DNA of 64,000 nucleotides. Source: Turritopsis dohrnii. Taxonomy: Eukaryota; Cnidaria; Hydrozoa; Anthoathecata; Oceaniidae. The DNA lies in the NCBI GenBank assembly GCA_027922465.2, contig BQMF02000036.1, positions 434,001 through 498,000 of the forward strand. Direction: 5' to 3'. A program made the position numbers and the translations under genes. Positions 1 through 11,481 of the stretch are shown in pieces. Within the stretch, counting starts at the first letter, position 1. Each line of letters begins with the position of its first letter. The notes under the pieces were generated by a model, which worked only from the letters and a program-made list of their open reading frames with translations, did no database searches and was not told where the DNA came from.

Positions 1-131
1 CCATACCTGATGTTGACTTTGAAAAGTTTGACTGTTCTATAAAAGTTTTATTAACAATAGTGTGATGTTTTCCTCTCCAAAGAAACTTATTTCTAACGCA
101 CACAGCCGACAGCATTTGTGAAGAAGTGTGC

Positions 132-154
132 AGACCCCCCAGCAGAGTCGCTAA
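132..154 (+). repeat. C-rich 21-base dispersed motif
   Basis: One copy of the motif AGACCCCCCGCAGAGTCGCT (here with one variation), which recurs four times at 161-186 base spacing at 41936-42470, downstream of the ankyrin exon. Its function is unknown. Confidence 0.6.
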
Positions 155-950
155 TTGAAGGTTATTAGTTCGTGTTTTGCAATCTGGTCATGTTTGGTTT
201 ATGGAAGGAATATTATTGAATGTGAAGTGTTGTTCATGTTTTGTTTTTGAAAGTTTCAAAGAAATTGTTTAAAATTAATCGTGTCGTTATGTTGTGAGAT
301 AAACTGCTCCACCCTTGCCTCGTTTTCACGTAGAATCTGCATATTGATATTTCGTCACTAACTTAAGTATTTCTTTTTATTGACGAACCTCATAAGTTGG
401 TTCAGGAATGGAAATTATGAAACATTTGGCGTCTGTTTAAGATTATGCCATTATTTGTTTGGCTCTCCAAGTTATTTAGCCTCGTTTTGAAATGATAGGA
501 CTTTAATGCTTTCACAGTTGGCTAAAAGCTGTAGCATTGTGACATTGATGATCAATGTAACAAAAATACATCACGTAGGATTTCTAAAAATAGTATATTG
601 CCAGAAATAAATTCCCTAGTGAATTGAAAAGAATAGATTTAGTTATTGTTGATGCAATAGTTTGTGTAGTATAGTTATGATGACATCTGCATGTACGTTT
701 GGAACTTGTCTTCAGATGAACAGGAAACAGACATTTTTTTTAATCATCTTCTGTTCCCAAACTTCACAATAAAGATTGTTGTTTCTGCAAAAAGAATTTG
801 ATATGTTAATGGAGAGCCCTACACCATTATGGAATCAGATTTCCTGTATTAGGAGATAATCAATATTGCAGAGAAGGGGAAAAGTGTCCGCATTGTAATT
901 ATCGGTTATTCTTACCCAAGATAATTTTCCAGTCGTTATTAAAGATACAG

Positions 951-1118
951 AGGATTCTCTATAACTCGACTTTCGATTATTCAAACTCTCCATAATTCGA
1001 GCTGAATAAGTGAGTCCCTTTAAGTTAAAACCTAGTAATATCACTCTCTATAACTCGAACTTTCCATAATTCGAACGATTTTGTTTCCCCATCGAGGTTT
1101 GAGTTAGAGAGAATCTAC
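951..1118 (-). mobile_element. pogo/Tigger-like terminal repeat remnant
   Basis: The reverse complement starts TAGATTCTCTCTAACTCAAA and repeats short blocks of the ATAACTCGAA / AATTCGAA type. Such serial blocks are typical of terminal repeats of pogo/Tigger DNA transposons. No transposase lies beside it. The counterpart in the second copy is at about 43310-43400. Confidence 0.45.
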
Positions 1119-1134
1119 TTTATGTCTTAAAGAC

Positions 1135-1900
1135 TGTTGACAAACGAAAAGTCAATGAATTACTTATAGCCATAAACGACCTCGAAAGCTTCCAAAAGGA
1201 TTCTCCAAACCCGAATTCTCTCGAAATCAGAGACAATTATAAAAACGCCAGGAACGAGTACAAGATATTGATCAGAAGTAAAAAAGAAGATTTCTCAGGA
1301 ATCTTTGTAATGAACACCAGAAATTCGACCAACAAAGCTTCCTAAAAACTCGACCCAGATACAACAACAGTTTTGTCATCAAACAAAAGCAACTTTGCAG
1401 ATGTAAAGAAAATAATCCTGGGTCTCAGGAATGACTGTTCCACCGGATATGACTAAATACCGTCTAATTTCTCCAACCGGTAGTCAATACTACCTCACCA
1501 ATCCTACCCATAGTAACCAATTCGTTCCATAAGAAAATGTTTCCAGAGAGCTTGAAAATTCCACGTGTGTGTCCAGTACCCAAGATTAACCAGTGTAGGT
1601 ATCCACCAAGAATCATCGATGAATTTTTTATTTTCATGTTTACACTAGTAGCAGATTTTTTTAAAATACAAAATGACATCAGTAGTGTAACTTTTCTCAA
1701 CAGGGAGGTTACGCAGAAGTACGAAAACACGTGGGGTTATGGAGACGCGGGTTTATAAATTTCGCTCTACAACCCAATGAACCCTCGAGTGTGTCTTTAG
1801 AATGGACGTTACTTATAGGGGCGCTCTATTCTTGAAAACATAAGGGAAATCTTTCGACCCTGCGGTCGTCTTGTTATTATTATTATAATAAGTGTACATG
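1135..1900 (+). pseudogene. Degenerate LINE (non-LTR retrotransposon) remnant
   Basis: Frames broken by stops and shifts encode pieces typical of a LINE reverse transcriptase ORF: a stretch with YKNARNEYK and LIRSKK (1238-1290), then LGLRNDCSTGYD (1418-1455), then FPESLKIPRVCPVPKI (1540-1590). The last is the usual segment ahead of the RT core, and the RT core itself is missing. A 200-base segment ending in an (ATT)n run at 1873-1892 looks like the 3' end and tail of the same element. The second copy has the same remnant at 43420-44185, and a reversed piece of the 3' segment lies at 29500-29715. It cannot make a product. Confidence 0.6.
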
Positions 1901-1991
1901 TTGACATGACAACTGTATCAACTAACATGCGTACTGTTCTTAAGTGATGTACCATAGAAATGTACTTAACAACGTAAACAATGAGTTTAAA

Positions 1992-2026
1992 TAAGTAAGT
2001 AACTGGGAGTTTTGAGATGCAGAAAT
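1992..2026 (-). repeat. SINE-tail-like fragment
   Basis: AAGTAAGTAACTGGGAGTTT followed by a GAGATGCAG segment matches the 3' end of the tRNA-derived SINE at 7544-7839 in reverse orientation. The second copy has expanded it to three units at 44237-44335. Confidence 0.45.
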
Positions 2027-2110
2027 TTCCCGCCTTAATGTACTCATCTTTAAATCTATATCTATACAAGCAAGCGATACAATGATAGGAGATACATACA
2101 GCCGCCATTA

Positions 2111-2844
2111 AACCTTTCTTTTTATAGGTATAAGTACAGGATATGAGTCATTGGACTTTCTTTTGATGCTTGTCATCACTTGAGTATTATCCGCAAAAAA
2201 CTGAAACAAAGTGGATATTCTGAGAAATTTCCACGCTCACTGTTTTTGCATCATATGTTGTCTATGCCAGCTGCTCTTTATTTTATCCCACGTTATAATC
2301 GAGAATGGTGTCAAAGTGGACTTGATTAACCAAACTCAACGATAGTGGTTACTAAATGTGAAGGTTGCTATGGAGCTTCGTTTCTCCAAAATGTATTTCA
2401 CAAGTCTTCTCTGACACTTAGTAGGTTTTCTACAAAAAAAGGAAAAATGCTCTAACGCAACTTCTTAAAAGTAGTCGCTTCGCAGTTCCTATAGCTCGCA
2501 GACCAATTTTCAGTATACTTAGTCAGGCGAAATGCATGGCGGGAAAAAAGGGCGTTGGCAAAGTGAACTTATAATTACTTTGCCGCCCTGTGAAAAAGAG
2601 GTCGTCTCATATGTCGCGCCGGATTTAAAAAAATCTTTCTTTGTATATTATTATTGAATTACTTGTGTAACGTTATCAAACGGGAATAGTGATATGGTTG
2701 AAAATACCAACCTCATCCCCAGGGCTTTTTGCCATTTTCGATACATGGATGATCGAAAAAGGCAAGAAACCCTGGAAACGAGGTTGTGAAAACTCATGTT
2801 TTCAATCTGTTTTCATTTTACTTTTAAGGAACTTTTTTTTTTGA
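2111..2844. other. Non-coding spacer between duplication blocks 1 and 2
   Basis: No coding or RNA feature is recognised apart from the hairpin element at 2708-2786. The corresponding interval in the second copy (44341-47454) is 3.1 kb long and unrelated in sequence. Confidence 0.5.
2708..2786. mobile_element. Short palindromic (foldback) element, hairpin family
   Basis: The left arm CAACCTCATCCCCAGGGC and the right arm GCCCTGG-type/CGAGGTTG are inverted imperfect copies around a spacer of a few bases. It is a diverged member of the family best seen at 4874-4957. Confidence 0.6.
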
Positions 2845-5806
2845 AATCCATGATCCATAAAGACTACCCTGATTAACTTCGCGATACATCATACAACACT
2901 AAAGAAGCTTGTCATTTTTACTTGAAGAGTTTGGGAAAACGAGACAAACGTTGAATTCATGAAATCAACCCTACCGGCAAAATCGTAAAAAAACAACACT
3001 GCGATGAAGAGCATTTGTATTGAAATAATGTATATATTTCTATAGAAATAAACTCCTTAGCATTGATTTTCCATTAAATTGGGGAAGCTTACAAATAAAT
3101 TCTGTATGATTTACATCACCTGGCCTCGTCAATGGTTGGACGTCTAAATCGAGGCGTCTAAAATTGCTCACAGACGTTTCCAGACGTAAGGGCGCTTTTC
3201 TTGGGTGGAAGATCAATCGCTGCAACTACCTCGTGTTTACAAAAAAAATTTAGACAAACGACGATTTGGAATGAAAAAGGATAGAATCCTAAACATGGCA
3301 ACAAGAAAATACCATGGCAACAAGAAATCACCAAGACAACAAGAAATCACCATGGTATATATACTGTATAGGATAAATTGTGCATGATTGAAATGTGCAG
3401 CTTCTTCCTGAATATTAGTTTTGTTCAATTGTAACATAAACGTAAACATCGCTTGTATTCAAGTGATTTACTGATGAAACCATAAATTCTCCTAAATTTC
3501 GCCCAAGTTGGCACGAACAAGTATCGTCTAGGAAACCAAATGCTCTTCCGGTTGGGTTGGCTTTTCACTCGAATCGTCGAGTTTTCGAAGAAGCGGAGCG
3601 GTTACCATTTTGTATTCGTACGTCATTTTAAATGTAGCCTACGAAATCAAACAACATAGAAGTAGTACCGAGTCTATTTATTGACTTGATATTTCAACTT
3701 TTTGCAGTATAAGTTTTCTTATTTGTTGTCTGGATAATCGGGAACCTTGCTACGTCTTGTCTCGTTCGTCCAAACTAGAGACTTCTCACATGAAATGTTT
3801 CGACTGACTTATCGAAACCTGATGAGACGGTTCATTTGTGTTCTACTACATCACCACGTGTTATTGTAAGCGCCAATTTTGAGAGAACGCTTGCGAGAAA
3901 TACTCACATGAAACTGAGAAATGTGACTGAGTTTTCCCAAAAGCTTCACTCACTACGATCTAGTGTTGTCTGTGAAAATTACATCTTTGTCGTGGTTCGA
4001 CATTATGGAGATTAACACTAGTGGTTTCGTATTTTGTCATATGTCGAACAATTGCAGAGCAACACTGCATAGATCTTCCCTAATAATTTGACAAAATTGG
4101 AACAAATTTCATAATCTTGTCGAAAAAGGCGGGTTTGAGGGCGAATTTGAGCGCCAAAATTTTGAAAATTCTTCAATTCTTGAGAAAATTCTAACGTGGA
4201 ACAATTTGACAGTTTTTGATTTCAAATTTAAAGCACAAAGCCAAGGACCTTGAGGTTAGTCAACTTGTGGAGAAGCGCATTAACATAATTTTTGAATGCA
4301 ATCTTTATGCATCACAGATAAACTCTTCATGGCGATGGACGAAGATCAAAATGATGACAACGATTTCATAGATTTCGACACTTCCTTTATGAAAATTTAT
4401 AAAAACAATTATATACCATATCCTGTATACTAGTTTATATCACCATTTATTGTTTTATTTAGAGAATTTTTAAACTCAACATTCACTGTTTCTTATTTTT
4501 CTTATTTCTTACTTAAGATCTTTCACAGTTAGGAAGGAGAAAAGGAAGACCAGACTGAAAAATGCATTAACACTAATGATAAAGCGGTAGTGAATAAAAG
4601 TGTAAGACAAAGTGGTGACTCAATGGTAAATGGAATAGACGGAAACGGTGTCTCATCAAAATTAAATCATTACCAATGGGATTATTATTTTCTTTTCTGC
4701 TTAAACACTCTCCTACACACATTGCAAACACTCTCCTACACAAATTGCTAACACTCTCCTGCACAAATTACGACTACCTTCTTGATTCGCCGATGCGCTT
4801 CGAGAATGGTGCACGTGAAGGTCGTTTTTGTCATCAGCTCCTTGTTTTCTTAGTTGATTTAACGAAAATATAAAACCTCGTACCCAGGGTTTCTTGCCTT
4901 TTCGATATACGTCGCCGTCCGTATATCGAAAAGACAAGAAACCCTGGGTACGAGGTTGGGAAAATATAAACTCAATCATCCAAACAACTTTCTGGTCGAA
5001 TTTGATATTTGAAAATGTGATAAGCAGCTGTGTTAAATGACGTCACGATCTGAAGATTTATGAGATTAATTTCAAAATCTAATTGGGCCCATATCAAAGG
5101 GCGTTGATCAGAGGAGGCATTAAAAGAGAAGCGTAAACTTAGAGTAGCCACAGAAATTGTGGGATGACAAGTTGATATAGCATGAATTGTTGAAATAATC
5201 TGGAGACTGTTCATCTTGTTCAAATCTGAAATTGAGGTTATATGATGACGTCATACATTCACATCTGCAATGTTGTCACGCTCTTCTGCTTTACATCCGC
5301 ATGAAATAAAAATTCATACCATGAAGATATATATCTCATCAGTTTATCGTAAGGCCTGGTGTACACACTGACGAGTTAGATGAGACTTTTAAACTTTCCT
5401 GCAAATACTTATTATTGCAACAAAACCTCATTTTCAGAAATGACTCTTGAGTGCAGTGTAGTGGTTTCAAATTTAGACCCGTCAAAAGTGCATGATATAA
5501 ACCTAGCCAAATATATTTTAGATAGCTGCGTTTATAATACATGGTGCTACAAGATGAAAATTATAGAATTAATAACTTTTTTGTGTGTTTCTTTTCTCAC
5601 CTACAAGTCTCGCTTATTATAGTCGGAAGTTTTCGCTATCGAACTGTAGTGAAACTAATCGAATTCCTCAACGACGAAAAAAACATCCAAAAATACGAAA
5701 ACATGCAAATACATTGATTAGTTACGACGGCTACTATTTTAAAAATATATCTTCTTCACTACCACCCGCCGTAAGCTTGATTAACTGGAAACTAAACAAG
5801 ACATAT
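2845..5806. repeat. Segmental duplication block 2, first copy
   Basis: Collinear with 47455-51786. The second copy carries an extra 1.87 kb TA-flanked element at 47906-49779, and the first copy carries the full hairpin at 4874-4957. No gene is recognised; short open frames here are not shared intact between the two copies. Confidence 0.9.
4874..4957. mobile_element. Palindromic foldback element, best copy of the hairpin family
   Basis: Arms of 38 bases (starting AACCTCGTACCCAGGGTTTC) with one mismatch pair around an 8-base loop. The direct repeat AAAATATAAA flanks both sides and may be a target duplication. It has no coding capacity. Full or partial relatives are at 2708, 14244, 18108, 18932, 54726, 56723, 58233 and 58793. 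Confidence 0.75.
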
Positions 5807-6780
5807 CAGGGACGTAGATTTAGGGGGGGCTTGGGGGCTACGATGATTGATAGATAGAATGTCTAAATCAAACAATTTCCTTCGCTAAGGCGCGGAAATT
5901 GAATAATAAAATGACGTCGTTTGAAAGCTTAAAATACGCTTTTTCACAGTGCAAAAATGCAGACCAGTATCATATAAGGTCAATGGAGAGGTTTTCTTGA
6001 GTAAGAAAGCCACAACATTGGCTTGCCCGAAATTCTGTTTATAGCTAAGCTAAGCCAACAATCAGTGTCAGTGTCAGTGCAGTGCAGATGGGATTTTGAA
6101 GATGTTTTTTGCTAGTTTTAATGACTCAATAGATGAAACATTCAGTGATGGAAATGAATCGTTTTATTTCTTAAAAAGTTTTAAAAACTTTTGAATGAAC
6201 GTGTAAAAAACAGACAAAAAAAGAAACATTGGTATGTTTTGTTTTTGAGCATTTCCAGACCAAAAAATCAAATTTGTCAAAAAGCTATGAAACTATGCTG
6301 ATTGGATAGATCTTTTCAAGAGAAAAAAAATGAGGGGTCATACACCTCTCAACGATAAGCCGTTTCGAAGTTATAGGAAATTTAGTATTGGAAATTTGGG
6401 GCAATTCTTGACATTCTGTTAGATATTTTCCCTATAGTTTTCAACTGTAATAATATGTCTAATGGCACCAAAACATTGGATTTTTTCTTGAAAATAAGGT
6501 TGAAGAATATTGTCATAACTTTTTAACATTTCATAATTTGGACTTAATATTTTCAGCGTATTTTTGAATAACCATTTACTACAAAGAGCAATATTTGTTT
6601 TCAATTAATACTATCCATACCAACAGGGATCTCCCCCATGGCAACAACACATAAAATAGGGCCAAAACAAGAATTTACAGGCAGAAGCTCCAAAAAAACA
6701 GATACTTTACTACTTCAAACTAAGGTGGAGCAAAGAAATTATTAAGTTAGCGGAACCAAATTACACATTACTTCAAGGTT

Positions 6781-7310
6781 TACCCCAAATTTTCCCTAGC
6801 AACGGGGTAAAATCAAGACAAAAGGCACATTTCAAGTAGTTACAGTACTAGAAATGGGGCAACTGAAAACTTTTGACTCTGGTTAACAGAAAATAAGTAA
6901 ATATGAGGTGTGGTGATTATACATTCTAGTAAATTTCATGGTTTACCCCAAATTTTCCCTAGCGACGGGGTAAAATCAAGACACAATGCACATTTCAAGT
7001 AGTTACAATACTAGAAATGGGGCAACTGAAAACTTTTGATTCTGATTAACAGAAAAGAAGTAAATATGAGGTGTGGTGCTTATACATTCTAGTGAATTTC
7101 ATAATTTACCCCAAATTGTCCCTAGCGACGGGGTAAAATCAAGACAAAATGCACATTTCAAGCAGTTACAATACTAGAAATGGGGCAACTGACAACTTTT
7201 GACTCTGTTTAAACAGAAAATATATAAGTAAATATAGTGTGTGGTGCTTTATATACTAGTGAATTTCAAGATTTACCCCAAATTTTCCCTAGCAACAGGG
7301 TAAAATCAAA
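6781..7310 (+). repeat. Tandem array, about 164-base unit, four copies
   Basis: Units begin with TACCCCAAATTTTCCCTAGC at 6781, 6944, 7107 and 7274 (the last is partial). Each contains an ACGGGGTAAAATCAAGAC block and an AGAAATGGGGCAACTGA block. It lies inside the hAT-like element and is non-coding. Confidence 0.85.
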
Positions 7311-7539
7311 AGACGACAAACAAGACGTATCATAAAAACATGTATATATTTTATATCAAAATCCAATTTCATTGGTTTCTGTTTTTCATTGGGCGAACTG
7401 ACAAATAGGCATAAATAATCATTGATAATAGATACATCTGGAACTACAGACAACAAACAGTTAAATTCGGTAAGATATTAGATTTATTAACAAACATTTT
7501 ATTATAAATCATTAATAATAAAAATAACTTATCTTCATA

Positions 7540-7543
<4 letters not shown>

Positions 7544-7570
<27 letters not shown>

Positions 7571-7839
7571 CGGGAGTTTTCAGTCCTTGGGCTTCCATCC
7601 GTAATGGTTGGTTCTTCCGCCCGCCGACTTGCAACTATTAGTTGACTTACCGTCAGAGATACGTATAGCATTGCTCTAACTTGCCCGAAGGCCAGTGTGC
7701 AGTCAGTCGATGGCTCCTAATGGGCTGACACGCTGCTTTTAAAGCGCATCGGAGTGGTGTATTGAGATGCGACATGACTGGACTCGAACACGAGTCGCAG
7801 CGGTCGCACTCAAAGGTACTAACCACTACACCATCGCTG
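7544..7839 (-). mobile_element. tRNA-derived SINE
   Basis: Read on the minus strand it starts with a tRNA-like head having an A box (TGGTGTAGTGGTTAGTACC) and a B box (GTTCGAGTCC). An unrelated body follows, and it ends in a TTAC/TTAG-type simple repeat tail (7544-7570 on the plus strand). The 8-base target duplication CATATAAG flanks it at 7536-7543 and 7840-7847. These are the standard features of a Pol III-transcribed SINE moved by a LINE. It is nested in the hAT-like element. Confidence 0.85.
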
Positions 7840-10169
7840 CATATAAGAAACTGTTATATATTTAAAGGGAAAGTTAAGGCTTTGTGAATGATAAAACATA
7901 TCAATAATGGATCATTTAAAAACAAAGGTGACGAATATACAACTTATTTTACTCCTGCCAAATGTTTATTTATACCAAAATCTGCCATTTTGAAATTTGA
8001 ATCGTTCATATTTTTTCGGAAAAGGAAAACATTGAAATCAGGGGTGAAATAGCCAACTTTGAGGTGCTTTTCCTCACTGGATTGAGTGATATTTACAGGA
8101 AAATAATTACACAGTTGGAAAGAGGAAGGATAGAAGTGATAGTTTTTGGACCGGAAGAGAAAAAAAATTTTTTGGACCGAAAAAATTGGAACTGATATAA
8201 CAGAAAATTAATGAAATATCAAAGAAGGGCTATCGGAAACAACTTTTCCGGGTGATTTTTGGATTCCCCAGCCCTTTTTTCAATTCAACAAGCCAATCCA
8301 CCGCGCTGAACATCAAAGTGATTCTTGGTCGAATATTTTCGTGGCCACAGGCGGGAAAACCGGCAAATCAGATCATTTCTCAGCCGTAAATTAAGTATTT
8401 CACCGAATAGCAAACTGGGCAAATTAAATATCGCCGGAAAGCCAAAAAATCAAGGAAAACAATAAAAAAAACTGGAATCGGCTAGCGCGATCCAAAAGAA
8501 AGATAAGAACTGTTGAAGTTGAGTTATTTTTCGAATTTTTTTTATGACGTCAGGATTTTACACGGCAATCTTTGGAAATGCCAAATGTGTTATGATGATG
8601 ATATTGGTAATTAAACGCTTGGAACAACAAACCATTGAAGCTGTGATTCCAGTGCAAAGGTTCATTCTCAATAACCAGGCTGAACATTTATTTAGTATGA
8701 TCCTGATGTAATGTAGCCCAACTGAACTGAAAGCACGATGATGTACAGCATAATAAAGAAGGAAACCCTTTCCACGTGGAGATCAACCACCAGTTCAACC
8801 AGTTACGTTAATTAAAAACAGCAAGTAAATATGTAATGTCGTATATATAAGTTCAGAAAACCAGTTACGTATAATATTTTAATACACAGGATTGAGACAC
8901 ATAATAACTTGAAAGAATCTGGTGGAGTATAATTGGATAGTTGTTTTAATCCAACAACAGAAACATAGTTTACTATGAATGAAGTGGTCATGTATACTGT
9001 TTTGATTCTGTATATCATATTTTATTTTTCAAAATGTAATATATATATAATTACTGACAATCTTTCTTACGAACAACAAACATAAATCAAAACACAATCC
9101 AACATGACAAACAGTCTGTAAATTGAATCAAGTCAGAACACAAACTTCTGTTTTCAGCTATGTAGTGGTTTGGTTATGGATGTGTATTTTCACTACGAAA
9201 ATCTGTTCTTTTCCATTTTGGATTTACGAAGGTCATTTTTATCACATAATAAACAATGAGTGTGAACACATTTTTTTGAACAGAGATATTTATTCTGATA
9301 CTTCAATTTGGTTTTATAAATTGTCATTTTAAGCCCATCTCTTTTTTGAAAATAACTCTTCGGTCCTAATTTGAAATGCTATGTAATATTTGTGTTAGTA
9401 AAAATTTTGATTGCTTATAATTATTAGTTATTTGCTTATGATGTTTACCCCAAAGTATTATACTATAGCTATTGAAAATGTTTATGCATAATAATAAACA
9501 GAATATTGAGAAGTTTCATTATTGAGAATTTTATTTACATTTTATTTACAATTCCACTGTAGCTATTAAAACTAGGTTTAACATTTTTTTTCTTTTGTAC
9601 AGTGAAACCACCTGTATACAAATTTGATAATATAATGTTGTAAGATTTTATCTGAGTTATAAAAAACAAGTGTTCTGTTTTACATTGTTTACGGATGCAA
9701 AGCTTCTGCAACAATAAAGATCATACATTTGTTATGATGAAATTCTTTTACACATTGATGATATATGCAGTTGTTTAATGGGAAATATTAGTCGCATTTA
9801 GGTCAGACCACAATGTAATACCTCCAAATATGGCATAAACTCTATTTACCAGTCTGTAGTTCAGTGGAATGAGCTTCAGATGCTTTATCCAGGATCCGAC
9901 CTCACCACTCTTTCAAAATCTAAACTTATTAATCTTTACAAAAGCATTATTTTCAGTAATTACTGATTTGTTACAAATTAAATTTTTACTTGTTTAAAGT
10001 AGTGATACAGTTTTGCACATAACTTGTATTTTAGGTGGCCACCTCTCTGATTAGTCATTGACTATAAGGTGTATCTCCTTTCATTTTTTCAGATGTGTAC
10101 ATGATTTTCCTTGTTTTATTTGTTTGGGAATTATACTTTTATTATGTATCTGTTTGAATGAAGAATAAA

Positions 10170-10201
10170 TACTACTACTACTACTAGTACTACTACTACT
10201 C
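10170..10201. repeat. (CTA)n microsatellite
   Basis: About ten CTA units interrupted once by CTAG. A similar track lies at 47962-48005 inside an unrelated element. Confidence 0.9.
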
Positions 10202-10675
10202 ATATAACTTTTAGCTAAGTGCCCATATAGTAACCTCTCACTTTTTATACTGTAAATGTTTCATCAAACATTTTTTCTCGTGGTTATCAATGTACACACA
10301 ATAATTGGCAAAAATTACGCAACTTCGGGGAATATAGTCGCATTTTTGCGAATCTTGTTATACTTTTGAAATACTTTTAGAAGTTATTTGAGCCGTTTTT
10401 TATTTTAAACTTCCCAATTCAATTAAATTTCTTTAAAAAGTCAGTAAAATATGCACACCAAACACGTGCATCGTACTCCCCCCCCCCCAACTTTTTTGTC
10501 AAGCATAGTTGATTTTTTTTTATATTTCTTTTTTCTACTCACAACTCATCAAAAGATCTCCATTAGCACTCCCATCCTTTCGTAATAACAAGTATGTGAT
10601 AAAACAAAGAAACCATTGGATATTGCGCATGATTTTTCATTCTTCAAAACTCCCATCCTTTCGTAAAAACTTATC

Positions 10676-11120
10676 ATGGTAGCACCAGCAACAAATGCCG
10701 AGAGCGAAAGAATCTTTTCTGCCATGAAACGAGTTAAGACATAAGATGACGAACGAACGGATGAACAATAGACCTTTCCCGAATTTCTGTTTAAACACCG
10801 TGTTATGGCCTAGCTTCTAAGTTTCGCCTCTTTTTCAAACTCTTAATTACTTCTAATTATTCCACTGGGGAACTGAAAAAACGAGTAACTATTACTTACT
10901 GAGAACATTATGCAATTAGAAAAACAATAAAGAACATAGAAACGAGGCGAAACTTAGAAGCTAGGCCATAACACGGTGTTTAAACAGAAATTCGGGAAAG
11001 GTGTATTTAATGATCATGCACGTTCACAAAGATCGACTAAATGATCTGGATTTTGTTGAAATCGGCAACAACTTTGTGAGTGCCAATCAAAGGAGGAGAA
11101 ACAAATTCGGTATTTTTAAC
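10676..11120 (+). pseudogene. hAT transposase C-terminal (dimerisation) remnant
   Basis: The frame from 10676 reads MVAPATNAESERIFSAMKRV, the signature start of the hAT family C-terminal dimerisation domain (small residue, N-A/S-x-S-E-R-x-F-S). A one-base shift follows near 10740. The domain resumes after a 233-base MITE insertion (10771-11003) with LMIMHVHKDRLNDLDFVEIG and ends near 11120 with a K-F-G-x-F tail. The catalytic core upstream is not recognisable. It is dead by frameshift, insertion and truncation. Confidence 0.75.
10771..11003. mobile_element. Foldback MITE with 59-base inverted arms and TA duplication
   Basis: The arms read inward are GACCTTTCCCGAATTTCTGT and CACCTTTCCCGAATTTCTGT, and continue as near-perfect inverted repeats for about 59 bases. 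They are flanked by TA on both sides (10769-10770, 11004-11005). It interrupts the hAT transposase remnant. Diverged arm sequences also occur near 37455-37510 and 44337-44385. Confidence 0.85.
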
Positions 11121-11444
11121 AATTTAGATTACGGAAAAGTCCCTGAAATTACATCTACAAGAGAATGTGCAATTGAATCACAGCCTAACATAATATATGT
11201 ATTGTAATTTTTATTTTATGGTCAAAATGATTACATACAAAAAATAAAACATTTTTCTAGTCCTTTACCTGGCAAATTAGCGAATTCCGGTGAAAATAAA
11301 GTTCAAAAAACATAGGTTAAAGTATGAAAAATCTTGATTTTCAGTGCTCAAATAAGCAATCTAGGGGTTGTAAAATTGAAAAAGTTTCTTGGCCCGTCGG
11401 CCCCAACAAGTGGGGCCTCCTTCTTAGATACTAAACATATTCAG

Positions 11445-11479
<35 letters not shown>
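11445..11479. repeat. Homopolymer run of 35 C
   Basis: An uninterrupted C run 27 bases inside the right end of the hAT-like element. Length may be inexact owing to assembly. Confidence 0.9.

Positions 11480-11481
<2 letters not shown>

Larger units (their letters stand above)
1..2110. repeat. Segmental duplication block 1, first copy
   Basis: Collinear with 42344-44340, same orientation, alignable by eye from the first bases of the window, with small indels and scattered substitutions. The duplicated unit must extend left of the window. It contains no intact gene; it carries a Tigger-like terminus, a LINE remnant and a SINE-tail fragment listed separately. In the second copy this block begins about 0.7 kb downstream of the stop codon of an ankyrin-repeat gene. 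Confidence 0.9.

Noticed and set aside
1537..1758. 73-codon frame beginning FPESLKIPRVCPVPK
   Set aside because: Real similarity only at its start, as part of the LINE remnant; the rest is decayed sequence, so it is not a separate gene.
6781..7310. Regular repeat array that might look like CRISPR
   Set aside because: Whole 164-base units repeat without unique spacers, in an animal genome; the same holds for 40211-40862.
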